A stretch of DNA of 20,475 nucleotides from Candidatus Bipolaricaulota bacterium (lineage in GTDB: Bacteria; Bipolaricaulota; Bipolaricaulia; Bipolaricaulales; Bipolaricaulaceae). The DNA is taken from the NCBI GenBank assembly GCA_021159405.1, contig JAGGRX010000162.1, positions 1 to 20,475 on the forward strand, given 5' to 3'. Of the stretch, positions 1 through 7,524 are shown one piece after another. The notes below the pieces were generated by a model, which worked only from the letters and a program-made list of their open reading frames with translations, made no database searches and was not told the origin of the DNA. Within the stretch, counting starts at the first letter, position 1. The number at the start of each line of letters is the position of its first letter. The position numbers and the translations under genes were made by a program.

Positions 1-539
1 CCCTGGGGGTGGTGGGGCTGGGGCGGATAGGAAGCGCGGTGGCCCGCAGGGGGAAGGGCTTTGGCATGCGAATCCTTTACCACTCCCGCACGAGAAAGCC
101 CGCACTTGAAGCGGCCCTCTCCGCCCGCTGGTTGCCCCTGGATGAGCTTCTTTCGGAAAGCGACTTCGTGGTGCTGTGTGTGCCTTTGACCCCGGAGACC
201 CGCCACCTTATCGGCTCACGTGAACTCTCTTTAATGAAGGAAGAAGCGATCTTAGTAAACATAGCCCGCGGTCCGGTGGTGGACGAGGCGGCCTTGGCCC
301 AGGCCCTCAAGGAGGGGAAGCTGCGGGCCGCGGCCCTGGACGTGTTCGAGCGGGAACCCGAAGTTCACCCTGAGCTTCTCAAGCTCGACAACGTCGTTCT
401 GACCCCGCACATCGGCTCTGCCACCTGGTCCACCCGCCGCAAGATGGCCGAGCTGGCGGTTGAAAGCGTGATCTCTGTGCTCTCGGGGCGCCGGCCGAAG
501 AACCTGGTCAACCCGGAGGTCTGGCGGGATCATCCTTGA
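1..539 (+). CDS. D-2-hydroxyacid dehydrogenase (glyoxylate/hydroxypyruvate reductase-like), 3' part
   Basis: NAD(P)-dependent D-isomer 2-hydroxyacid dehydrogenase, probably a cytoplasmic enzyme reducing glyoxylate or hydroxypyruvate. The reading frame is already open at the window edge (first full codon at position 3), so the N-terminal substrate lobe lies outside and about 179 codons are visible. They begin with the nucleotide-binding motif GLGRIG. The catalytic Arg is in NIARGP, the Glu in DVFEREP and the His in LTPHIGSAT, all in the family order. The C-terminal NLVNPEVW resembles GyaR-type glyoxylate reductases more than SerA, and no ACT domain follows. Exact substrate cannot be fixed. The product glycerate would be relevant to the glycerate-based solute genes at 2420-5569, but that link is only inference. 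Confidence 0.9.
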   Translation, partial: LGVVGLGRIGSAVARRGKGFGMRILYHSRTRKPALEAALSARWLPLDELLSESDFVVLCVPLTPETRHLIGSRELSLMKEEAILVNIARGPVVDEAALAQALKEGKLRAAALDVFEREPEVHPELLKLDNVVLTPHIGSATWSTRRKMAELAVESVISVLSGRRPKNLVNPEVWRDHP

Positions 540-588
540 AACCTCGGCCGCCGCACGGGTGTATACTGTAGCAGGAGGTGATGGACGG

Positions 589-1131
589 ATGAAGCGCGCT
601 TTCGTGTTGTCCCTGATCCTGGTGGGGATCATCGGTGCAGTAGGGCTCTCGCAGGGCTGTTGCTGTTGTCCCCAAGAGGAGCGGCCGCCTTGCTACACCG
701 CGTTCTGGGTGGGGGAACCGATCCGGATCGGGTTCAAGGTACCCCTTTGTTTCTGCTGCTGCTGTTGCTGCTGCGAGACCCCGCAGGTCCTGGGCTGGCA
801 CGTTGAGACCTGGCCGGACGGAAACCTGGTGTACTCCGCTACCTTGGATACCCCGATCGCCCCAAGCGCCTTCTCGGCGACCTGGGATCAGACGGACGCA
901 AGCGGGACCCAAGTGGCGGCAGGCTATTACACAGTGGTGGTGAGCACCACCAAAGGGGATTATAAAGCTTACCTTAAACTGGTGGAAAAGCCACAGTGCT
1001 GTTGCTGCTTCTGGCCGTTCCTCTGCTCCTGTCCCTGTTTCGGAAACCTGTGTGAACCGCACGTGACGCTCTCCCGGGCCTGCGCGCCCCACTGCCGGGT
1101 TGAGCTCTACATCGGTCCGTGCTCTCCCTAG
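589..1131 (+). CDS. Secreted poly-cysteine protein with FlgD-like Ig domain
   Basis: A protein of 180 aa that I do not recognise as a named family. The ATG at 589 is chosen because AGGAGGTG (573-580) sits 8 nt upstream and a signal peptide follows directly (MKR, then hydrophobic residues 5-20). The export segment ends in SQGC, an imperfect lipobox, so it may be a lipoprotein with Cys24 as the acylated residue. I count 24 Cys (about 13%), in runs at residues 24-27 (four), 56-62 (seven) and 137-140 (four), plus scattered Cys near the C-terminus. Between them, residues about 66-132 look like a FlgD-type Ig fold (WDQTDASGTQ, GYYTVVV). A TATACT -10-like box lies at 562-567 without a well-spaced -35. 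It is followed after 3 nt by the glycosylase gene. Envelope metal binding or disulfide cross-linking is possible but unproven. Confidence 0.75.
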   Translation: MKRAFVLSLILVGIIGAVGLSQGCCCCPQEERPPCYTAFWVGEPIRIGFKVPLCFCCCCCCCETPQVLGWHVETWPDGNLVYSATLDTPIAPSAFSATWDQTDASGTQVAAGYYTVVVSTTKGDYKAYLKLVEKPQCCCCFWPFLCSCPCFGNLCEPHVTLSRACAPHCRVELYIGPCSP

Positions 1132-1134
1132 GGG

Positions 1135-1953
1135 ATGCCGGAGCTTCCCGACCTTGAGGTCATAAAGGACAACCTCACCCCCCGGACGGTGGGGCGGGCC
1201 GTCCGGGGGGTGGAGTCCCGTTTCCCCGCTTTCCTTAAGACTGCGGACCCCCCTTTGTCCCAGCTTGAGGGGAAAGAGCTTGTGGGGATCAGCCGAAGGG
1301 GAAAGTACCTTCAATTTTACTTTGAGGAAAACCTTTCACTTGTGATTCACCTCATGCGCTGGGGGTGGATCTGGCACGGGAAGTCCACTTACCCGCCCAC
1401 CCGGGCCACGGCGTTCCGCCTTTCGCTGGACGATGGAAACGACGTGCGGGTGATCGAGCCCGGTCCCCAAAAGCTGGCCAGGGGGTGGGTGCTTGCCGCC
1501 GGGGATGAAGGCCCTTTGGCTGGGCTGGGGCTTGAGCCCCTGTCTGAAGCGTTCAGTTTGGAAAAGTTTGCGGAACTCATCTCCGGAAGACGCCGCCAGC
1601 TCAAGAAGATCCTCACCGACCAGAAATTGATCGCTGGGATCGGGAACGCTTATGCCGACGAGATCCTGTTCTCCGCCAGGCTGTCCCCCATCCGCTATGC
1701 TCACACCCTAAAAGCTCAGGAGATCGAACGCTTGTGGGAGGCGATTCCCAAGACCCTGCGCTGGGCGATCGGGGAGATAAAAAAGCGTGTGGGGGACGCG
1801 CTCTTTGAGCAGGAAGTCAGGGACTTCCTCTGGGTACACGGCCGGGCCGGCAAGCCTTGCCGGGTATGTGGCACGCAGATCGAGGAGATCCTGATCGGCG
1901 GTCAGCGCACCGATTACTGCCCCCGCTGTCAGAACGTAGACCGCTCCGTTTAG
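1135..1953 (+). CDS. mutM: Fpg/Nei family DNA glycosylase/AP lyase
   Basis: Base-excision repair enzyme that removes oxidised bases and cleaves the abasic site; cytoplasmic, 272 aa, the usual family length. The start is fixed by the MPELPD N-terminus, because Pro2 is the catalytic nucleophile after Met removal and Glu3 assists. RRGKYL carries the conserved Lys of the N-terminal domain. The helix-two-turn-helix is in KKILTDQKLIAGIGNAYADE. A C-terminal zinc finger has the pattern CRVC...CPRC followed by Q. The Arg before the last Cys pair is one residue closer to it than in classic MutM, and PELPDLE differs from the usual PELPEVE. A divergent Fpg/Nei branch is therefore as likely as strict 8-oxoguanine MutM. 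Separated from the previous gene by only 3 nt, so probably cotranscribed. Confidence 0.9.
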   Translation: MPELPDLEVIKDNLTPRTVGRAVRGVESRFPAFLKTADPPLSQLEGKELVGISRRGKYLQFYFEENLSLVIHLMRWGWIWHGKSTYPPTRATAFRLSLDDGNDVRVIEPGPQKLARGWVLAAGDEGPLAGLGLEPLSEAFSLEKFAELISGRRRQLKKILTDQKLIAGIGNAYADEILFSARLSPIRYAHTLKAQEIERLWEAIPKTLRWAIGEIKKRVGDALFEQEVRDFLWVHGRAGKPCRVCGTQIEEILIGGQRTDYCPRCQNVDRSV

Positions 1954-1960
1954 GCCTTCC

Positions 1961-2410
1961 ATGGCCCTGACCCTGTTCCTGGTGTTCCTCTATGCTGCCG
2001 GAACAGCTATTTTGCCCACCCCGCTTGAGGCGGTCCTGGGGGCGGTGAAGGTGGCCCCAGGTTGGGGGGTGATCACCCTGGCCGTTTTGGGGAGGTTCGT
2101 CGGCGCCTACACAATTTTTTACCTGGCAGTGCGGTTGAAGCGGCTGCCCCGGTTGCAGGAGTGGCAGGGCAAAAACAGGTATGCCCGCTGGCTCATGGCC
2201 TTCGGGAAGAAGTGGGTGGACAAGTACGGCGCCCCGGCTTTGTTCTTTTGCCTTCTCATTCCCGGGTTCCCCGACACCGGTGCCATGTGCCTGCTGGCGC
2301 TTGCCGGGGGCAGGCCCTTGGCCTTCGCCCTGGCGGCCGCCGGGGCGGCCGCAGTCCGGCTCAGCTTGGTGTACCTGGGGATCTGGGGCGCCACCCAAGC
2401 CCTGTCTTGA
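1961..2410 (+). CDS. Small VTT/DedA-like (YqaA-type) membrane protein
   Basis: A 149-aa, very hydrophobic protein with roughly four membrane segments. The N-terminal helix followed by ILPTPLEAVLGA, the internal GRFVGAYTIFYLA, and the later CLLIPGFPDTGAMCLLALAGG resemble the re-entrant-loop halves of VTT (DedA/SNARE-associated) proteins, in the short YqaA-like form. DedA-type proteins are linked to lipid-carrier flipping and envelope homeostasis, but no substrate can be read here. The ATG at 1961 follows the glycosylase stop by 7 nt; no strong ribosome site is visible, so coupling is likely. It ends 9 nt before the convergent stop of the GT81 gene, with no terminator hairpin between them. Confidence 0.65.
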   Translation: MALTLFLVFLYAAGTAILPTPLEAVLGAVKVAPGWGVITLAVLGRFVGAYTIFYLAVRLKRLPRLQEWQGKNRYARWLMAFGKKWVDKYGAPALFFCLLIPGFPDTGAMCLLALAGGRPLAFALAAAGAAAVRLSLVYLGIWGATQALS

Positions 2411-2419
2411 GGAGATCAC

Positions 2420-3799
2420 CTACACATAGCCGGCCTCCACAAGTCGGGTCCAGGTGGACTGGACCGCCCGCCGCCTGAGCATCCGGGAGATCTGGACGTA
2501 GTTTCCGGTGGCCTGATTGATGGCGGTCCAGGAGGGGAACACCTGGGTGCGGAGTTGGGGCTGGCCCTCGGCGAGCAGGCGCTTCAGGATGCCCAGGTAG
2601 TCGGCAAGGTGCTTGCGGTCGTCCTCTGGCGTGTGGTTCAGTTTGACATCCTGAACCCGCTTCGCCAGGTCCTTGGCCACCTGCGCGTCTTTTTGGATGC
2701 GGCGCTCGCCGGCCTGTTTGAAATCTTGGATGATGGTGTCAGGGTTTACGCCTGCTTCGAGGAGCTCTCTTATCACGTAACCGGCGATCTGCTCGGCCAT
2801 CTCGGTGAGAGCGGGGTAGGGCTGCCCGATGTGGTAGAAAACGTCCAGGGACACCTGCGCCATGGCCTCCGGCCCCACGAGCCGATAGAGTTGGGTGAGC
2901 ATGGCCATCTCGATGGTGTAGTCGTTCGTGAACTGGAGGCGCTTGGCCACCCTCCGGGCGATGGCGAACTCCCCGGCCAGGGGATACTTGAACGCATCAA
3001 TCCCGGGATAAAGACCGTGTTTTGAAAGAAGCTCAAGCAAGGGGCGGGCCAGAATTCGGCATACCCGCCCTCCATAGATGCCCGCCTCCTGCCCCTCGGT
3101 GAACGTAACCCGGTCGTAGTAGGCCTTGACAAACTTTACGGTCGGTTCCTCCACATGCCAGGAGTATAGGATAGGATGAGTAAGGGCGACGACGAACTCT
3201 TTTTGGAAATTCACGATATCGGCGTCCACGAAGGCCACCACGTCCCCGGAGGCGATGGGCATGGAGATCCAAAGGGCCGCCCCTTTGCCCCGAGGCACCC
3301 CGAACGCGCCCACCAGCCCACTGACCCCGTACCGGAGGAGGACCTTCTGCAAATTGCGGTCGAACTGGTGTACCACCTTCACAAACAGGTCGGCGTAGCC
3401 GCGGCGGGCCATCTCCCCTTGGACCTTGTACTTGTGGAGCATCTCCACCTGATCGTGGAACAGGCCGATCTCCTCGTAGGCGATGCGCACCACCTGCTGT
3501 AGCACCCGGAAATCGGGGCGCCGGTCCGGACCCACAGTGCCGTCGATCACGATCAGCTCATCCAGGTAACCCAGGTCCACCAGTTGCGAAACTTCCCGCA
3601 GGATGCGGTTGAAGGTGCGCTCCTCGAGGCCCCAGTCCTCCTCCCCCTTCACTTCCCCGAACCGCACTGGCACCACCAAGGAGATGGAAATGGGGGAGGA
3701 GAGCCCGGTTTCGTCGACAACCCGGGCTTCCACCTTGTCCTGGATGCACTCCTCAAGGTCGAAGTTACGATAGGACTCCAGGTCGAGAACCCTTGCCAT
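2420..3799 (-). CDS. gpgS: GT81 glucosyl-3-phosphoglycerate synthase
   Basis: Expected to join NDP-glucose and 3-phosphoglycerate into glucosyl-3-phosphoglycerate, the first step to glucosylglycerate-type solutes; cytoplasmic, 459 aa. GT-A fold landmarks: LVVPVRF near residue 41, LIVIDGTVG at 82-90, GKGAAL at 171-176, the metal-binding DXD as VDAD (D192, D194), VKAYYDR at 224-230, GGRVCRILARPLL at 243-255, YPLAGEFA at 272-279 and NDYTIEMAML at 292-301. These match GpgS rather than the mannosyl-3-phosphoglycerate synthase family. The last 100 or so residues are a helical extension beyond the length of mycobacterial GpgS. GAGGAGG lies about 7 nt before the ATG. The start overlaps the HAD gene by 35 nt, implying translational coupling. 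GT78 mannosylglycerate synthase is the main alternative. Confidence 0.8.
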   Translation of the reverse strand: MARVLDLESYRNFDLEECIQDKVEARVVDETGLSSPISISLVVPVRFGEVKGEEDWGLEERTFNRILREVSQLVDLGYLDELIVIDGTVGPDRRPDFRVLQQVVRIAYEEIGLFHDQVEMLHKYKVQGEMARRGYADLFVKVVHQFDRNLQKVLLRYGVSGLVGAFGVPRGKGAALWISMPIASGDVVAFVDADIVNFQKEFVVALTHPILYSWHVEEPTVKFVKAYYDRVTFTEGQEAGIYGGRVCRILARPLLELLSKHGLYPGIDAFKYPLAGEFAIARRVAKRLQFTNDYTIEMAMLTQLYRLVGPEAMAQVSLDVFYHIGQPYPALTEMAEQIAGYVIRELLEAGVNPDTIIQDFKQAGERRIQKDAQVAKDLAKRVQDVKLNHTPEDDRKHLADYLGILKRLLAEGQPQLRTQVFPSWTAINQATGNYVQISRMLRRRAVQSTWTRLVEAGYV

Positions 3800-4469
3800 T
3801 GTGTGCCTCCTCGTACTCCTCTACCACCTCGGCGACATCGTAGAAATCGCCGTAAACCACGACGTCGGCTGCCTGAGCCACCTCTTCGCTCTTGGGGTTG
3901 AGGGCGATCCCCAGGCCAGCTTCCCTAAGCATACACACGTCCACCGGGCCGTCCCCCACGGCCAAGGTCTCCTCGGGGGGGATGCCGAACTTTTGCGCAA
4001 GGGTTCTCAAGGCATGGAGCTTGCATACGGCGTGCCTACGGCAACCCGACGGCAGGGATTGCGGACACGGTGGTGGGATGAGCCTTCCGGTGAGGCGGCC
4101 GCCTTTTAGCTCAAGGTCGTTGGCCCAAACTACGTCTACGTGGAGGCGCTTCCCCAGTCGCTCCACCAAGGGGCGCCAGGAATCGGAAACGAGCGCCACC
4201 TTCGCCCCGCGCTCCTTCAGGCGACGGATCCAAAAGCTCGCCCCCGGGGTGAGGGGGATGCCATCGAACACGCTGTAGAGCTCGGCCAAAGATCTCCCAG
4301 CGAAAAGCCCTGCCACCCTCATGGCCACTTCACGCTCCGAAAGCCCCTCTTTGCGCTTTTCCAGGTCGAGCTCCGCGAGCGCCTCCTCAAGGTGGAAGGC
4401 ATGGGCCAGGGTCCTGAGGGAACGACCCATGAGCACGGTCCCGTCCATGTCAAGTAACACGAGCTTCAT
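3765..4469 (-). CDS. HAD phosphatase (SerB-like), probable (mannosyl)glucosyl-3-phosphoglycerate phosphatase
   Basis: A 234-aa cytoplasmic HAD-superfamily hydrolase. Motif I is LLDMDGT with nucleophile D7 and acid D9; motif II is LVSDS (S95); the motif III Lys is likely K150; motif IV is VGDGPVD (D173, D177). The helical cap between motifs I and II is SerB-like. Its start shares ATGA with the stop of the GT4 gene and its 3' end overlaps the GpgS gene by 35 nt, so the three are made together. The obvious substrate is the phosphorylated sugar-glycerate made by its partners. Petrotoga uses a comparable phosphatase (MggB) in the mannosylglucosylglycerate pathway. Substrate is inferred from context; phosphoserine or another small phosphate ester remains possible. 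Confidence 0.75.
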   Translation of the reverse strand: MKLVLLDMDGTVLMGRSLRTLAHAFHLEEALAELDLEKRKEGLSEREVAMRVAGLFAGRSLAELYSVFDGIPLTPGASFWIRRLKERGAKVALVSDSWRPLVERLGKRLHVDVVWANDLELKGGRLTGRLIPPPCPQSLPSGCRRHAVCKLHALRTLAQKFGIPPEETLAVGDGPVDVCMLREAGLGIALNPKSEEVAQAADVVVYGDFYDVAEVVEEYEEAHNGKGSRPGVLS

Positions 4470-5569
4470 GATCTTTCTCCCAAGGCTCGCCGGTAAACCG
4501 CTTCGGTACGCTGGGCCGCCAGGTCCCAGCGGAAGTTCTCCGACACGTGCGCCCTGCCGGCTTCTCCCATGCGCCGCCTTTTCTCCTCATCGCCCAAAAG
4601 CTCCGAGATCGCCTGCGCCAAGGCGGACACATCCCCGGGACGCACAAGCAGGCCAGTCCTTCCGTGCAGCACCACTTCCGGGACCGCGGTACAGCGGAAT
4701 GCCACCACCGGGATCCCCGAGGCCATGGCCTCCGCGGGCGTGAGCCCAAACCCCTCCCAGAGCGAAGGGTAGCAAAACAGGTCCGCAGCTCGGTACAGAG
4801 GGGGAAGCTCCTCGTCCGGGACAAAGCCGGTGAAGGTCACGTGCCCTTCGATCCTCAGGCGGCGAGCCATGCCGGGAAGATCTAAGACATCGTTCCGCAG
4901 TGAGCCGGCGATGAGGAAGTGAGCATTCGGGACCTCCTTGAGGACGCGGGGGACGGCGGAGAGCAAGAACTGGGCCCCCTTGTACCGGGTGAGGCGCCCC
5001 AAATACAGCACTACCTTCTTCCCGCTTAAGCCGTACTTCTCCCGGACCGCCCCTCCATCCACATCAGGGGAGAAGCGAGCGACGTCTACGCCGTTGTAGA
5101 CGACCTCGACCCGATCACGGGGCACAAGGTACCGCGAGGCCAGGGCATCGGCCAGGAAGCGGGACACAGCGATGTACCCATCAGCACCGAGTCTGAGGGC
5201 GAAAAACGTGCCCAGGCGCCTGCGGATCATCTTGAGCCTCTGCCGGGTCGAGTTCCAGTGCCGGATGGGGGCAAAGCCATGGAAAGTGAACACGTGTGGA
5301 AGCCCCCGGCGGTGTGCCAGCCCCCCTATCCATAGGCAAGGGTGGTACTGAGTGTGTACTAAATCGTAACCCCTGAGATAAGGGAGGAAGTCCCGGGCAT
5401 GGCGGGCAGGGACTTCCTCGACCTTAAGGCCTGCCGGCCGCTCCTCGGCCCGGGTGGTGAACACGGTGACCTCGTGTCCCCGGGCCTCCAGGGCCTTGGC
5501 AAGCTCACGGATATGGACGACCTGCCCCGACCCCTTGTGCAAAACCGTGCGCACGATCGCAATCCTCAT
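4466..5569 (-). CDS. GT4 glycosyltransferase, candidate mannosylglucosyl-3-phosphoglycerate synthase
   Basis: A 367-aa GT-B retaining glycosyltransferase of family GT4. The N-terminal half has the Rossmann start MRIAIVRT, GHEVTVFTT and LVHTQYHP. The donor half has VVYNGVD, YLGRLTRYKG and the EX7E motif of E272 and E280 in WEGFGLTPAEAMASG. No signal or membrane helix is seen, so it acts in the cytoplasm. It is first in a three-gene unit with the HAD and GpgS genes. In that context it may add a second sugar, mannose from GDP-mannose, to glucosyl-3-phosphoglycerate, as MggA does in Petrotoga. GT4 enzymes are diverse, so donor and acceptor are not proven by sequence. AGAGGA lies close before the ATG; no convincing promoter was found in the 63-bp upstream gap. 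Confidence 0.75.
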   Translation of the reverse strand: MRIAIVRTVLHKGSGQVVHIRELAKALEARGHEVTVFTTRAEERPAGLKVEEVPARHARDFLPYLRGYDLVHTQYHPCLWIGGLAHRRGLPHVFTFHGFAPIRHWNSTRQRLKMIRRRLGTFFALRLGADGYIAVSRFLADALASRYLVPRDRVEVVYNGVDVARFSPDVDGGAVREKYGLSGKKVVLYLGRLTRYKGAQFLLSAVPRVLKEVPNAHFLIAGSLRNDVLDLPGMARRLRIEGHVTFTGFVPDEELPPLYRAADLFCYPSLWEGFGLTPAEAMASGIPVVAFRCTAVPEVVLHGRTGLLVRPGDVSALAQAISELLGDEEKRRRMGEAGRAHVSENFRWDLAAQRTEAVYRRALGERS

Positions 5570-5632
5570 CTTCCTCTATTAAGTCAGTGTACTAGAAGAA
5601 GGAAGATGGGGAAAAGGACAGAAGCGAGGTCA

Positions 5633-6562
5633 CTAAGGGCGGATCTCCAGGGAGAACTTGTAGTGGATGGGGTGCGAGTGATCGCTCGCGATCACGCCCA
5701 AAAGCCAGGGGCCGCGTTCCTCCACCCGGTACTCAAGCGCAAGCTCGTTTCCTGCCCGAAGTTCGGCCACCACATTCCCGGCCGGGGCACACAGCTTGAG
5801 GGTACACGGCACCCCGGCCTGTGCCTGGAGGCTCACGCGGACGAGCTGACCGGGCAGGAGGTTGACCTTGAACCAATCGGCCATGTCCGGGGGTGAGCCC
5901 GGGCCTGCCCAGCCGAGCTCCCCGGCATAGGTGCCCGGTGCGATGTAGACCGCGTCCTGCATCTTTTCCGTTTCCGGAAGGGTGAGCGTGGGCTCGGCTG
6001 CGGCCGGCCTTCGAACCAAGGGAGTGGCTTGCGGCCCGCCAGCAGGAGACAGCCAGCCTGAGTACTCCTGCTCCCTTCTGACCGCGATGGTCGGGTCTGT
6101 ATCCAACTGCAAGGTGAGGGAATGCCGATCAAGCCCGAGCTCAACCCCTACAGGGTAAGGGGTCAGCCGGACGGCGAGCTGGGAGCCTGATTTAAGGTCG
6201 CGCCTGGAAAGGCACAGCTGGCCAAAATAGGTGCCAGGACTAACTTTTCGCAGCTTGAGACGGAAGGCGCGCCCTTCCCGGAGGGAGAGGGTGAAGATCC
6301 TGAGGCAAACCGGGATCACAGGTACATCCTCTCCCGCTGCCTGGGTGGTGAGCTTTAGCACAAGGTGGTCGTATGCCGTGGGCAACGAGAGGAACTCCCA
6401 ATGGGCAAATCCGGAGGCTGACACCCACACTGCCTGGCCTGTGGCGTTCCCGTTTCCCCAAAATGCCGTGGGAAATATCTCCTCCCCCGCCGCCATACAC
6501 CCGACGATGAGCACCATCCCGAGCAGGATTCTCCCCCGCACTACTGCCTCCTTCATCACCAT
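5633..6562 (-). CDS. Predicted lipoprotein with C-terminal PPC-like domain
   Basis: A 309-aa exported protein without a recognised specific function. The N-terminus is basic then hydrophobic and ends in LIVGC, a good lipobox with Cys22 as lipid anchor. The start may be the ATG two codons further in (6556), since no clear ribosome site favours either. The middle is beta-rich with no motif I can name. The last 100 residues (APGTYAGELG, DWFKVNLLPGQLVRVSL, ending YKFSLEI) look like a bacterial pre-peptidase C-terminal (PPC) beta-sandwich, often found on secreted hydrolases and surface proteins; here no peptidase domain is attached. It lies between uppP (179-bp gap) and the GT4 gene (63-bp gap) on the same strand, so it could be a single-gene unit. 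Confidence 0.65.
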   Translation of the reverse strand: MVMKEAVVRGRILLGMVLIVGCMAAGEEIFPTAFWGNGNATGQAVWVSASGFAHWEFLSLPTAYDHLVLKLTTQAAGEDVPVIPVCLRIFTLSLREGRAFRLKLRKVSPGTYFGQLCLSRRDLKSGSQLAVRLTPYPVGVELGLDRHSLTLQLDTDPTIAVRREQEYSGWLSPAGGPQATPLVRRPAAAEPTLTLPETEKMQDAVYIAPGTYAGELGWAGPGSPPDMADWFKVNLLPGQLVRVSLQAQAGVPCTLKLCAPAGNVVAELRAGNELALEYRVEERGPWLLGVIASDHSHPIHYKFSLEIRP

Positions 6563-6723
6563 GAGAGCCCCCGACTGTACGGGTGTAGCTTGTCACCCCG
6601 GCCTTGCTCGGCCAATGGCCCCTGAGCCCGGAGCGGGGGATGTAAGGGATGGGCAGCACGTCCTTGGGTCCTTCCGGCCAAAGCCGCAAGTGGCCTCGAG
6701 GGAGGCATCCGGCGAACAAGGCC

Positions 6724-6739
6724 GGGGACAGATGTCCCC
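6724..6739 (-). terminator. Short hairpin just after uppP, possible terminator
   Basis: GGGGAC, a four-base loop, then GTCCCC forms a perfect 6-bp GC-rich stem that begins 2 nt after the uppP stop codon on the minus strand. No T-run follows on that strand, so intrinsic termination is doubtful. It may instead protect the 3' end of the mRNA. Confidence 0.3.
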
Positions 6740-6741
6740 CC

Positions 6742-7524
6742 TTAGAGCAGGAGCCCCGCGGTTAGGGAGGCGATCCCTACTATCAGGCAATAGGCGGCGA
6801 ATACGTCCAGCCGCCCTTTGAATAGGAGCTTGAGCAACAGGTGAATGGCGAGGAGGCCGCTAGCGAGGGCACAGAGCCCGCCGACCACAAGCCCCCATGC
6901 CTCCTCGGCTGGGATGGGGGCCTTGTTTTCGGCCAGGGTGAGGACCGCGGCCCCGAAAATGGCTGGGATGGAAAGGAGGAACGAAAATCGAGCCGCCGCC
7001 TTTGGCACAAGACCGGAGGCGATTCCCGCACTGATGGTGGCCCCGGCCCGGGAGATCCCGGGAAGCAGGGCAGCAGCCTGAGCTAGTCCTATATAGATGG
7101 CATCCCGCACCTCTACCTGGGTCCGCCTGGCCTTGGGTTGAAGACGCGCTGCCGCCCACAAGATCCCCCCGGTGAGGATCAGCATGCCCCCGACAAGCGG
7201 CAGCGAGGAAAAGGCTCGCTCGATCTCCTTACGCACCAAGAGCCCCACGATGGCGATGGGCAGGCTGCCGAGGATGAGGAGGCCGAGGTACCGCCGCTCC
7301 GCAGCGCCCTCACGGGTGATCCCCCGGCCGAGGAGGGAGGCCAGGTCCCTGCGGAAGTAGATGAGCACCGCGCAAAGCGTCGCCAGGTGCAAAACCGCCT
7401 CCAGCACAACACCCGGTGGGTCGAGCCCGAGCAGGCGTTGGGCGATGACCAAATGTCCGGAGCTACTTACGGGCAAAAACTCGGTTAAGCCTTGAAGCAA
7501 GCCCAGAAGTGCGTACAGGTACAC
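6742..7524 (-). CDS. uppP: Undecaprenyl-diphosphatase UppP/BacA
   Basis: Integral membrane phosphatase that recycles undecaprenyl diphosphate for peptidoglycan and other envelope glycans; 260 aa, normal for the family. The two hallmark motifs are present: QGLTEFLPVSSSGHL near residues 11-25 with E15, and PGISRAGATIS in the second half with the catalytic-site Arg. About eight hydrophobic segments can be counted. The start is a GTG at 7524 with GGGAGG close upstream, and it lines up with the usual position of the first motif. This start lies inside the preceding Fe-S protein gene and overlaps it by 62 nt, unusually long for neighbours that otherwise overlap by 4-13 nt. It is the last gene of the gltX unit. 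Confidence 0.95.
   Translation of the reverse strand: MYLYALLGLLQGLTEFLPVSSSGHLVIAQRLLGLDPPGVVLEAVLHLATLCAVLIYFRRDLASLLGRGITREGAAERRYLGLLILGSLPIAIVGLLVRKEIERAFSSLPLVGGMLILTGGILWAAARLQPKARRTQVEVRDAIYIGLAQAAALLPGISRAGATISAGIASGLVPKAAARFSFLLSIPAIFGAAVLTLAENKAPIPAEEAWGLVVGGLCALASGLLAIHLLLKLLFKGRLDVFAAYCLIVGIASLTAGLLL

Noticed and set aside
536..567. Promoter before the poly-Cys gene (TTGAAA ... TATACT)
   Set aside because: The spacer is 20 bp, too long for a confident sigma-70 promoter; kept only as a remark on the -10-like box.
508..1314. 268-codon open frame on the minus strand over the poly-Cys gene and the glycosylase
   Set aside because: It runs antisense across two well-supported genes; its translation has low-complexity Arg/Gly/Pro composition and no family motif.
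6563..6741. Riboswitch or small RNA in the gap between uppP and the PPC lipoprotein
   Set aside because: Several short GC-rich hairpins can be drawn, but no known aptamer core and no good promoter were recognised.
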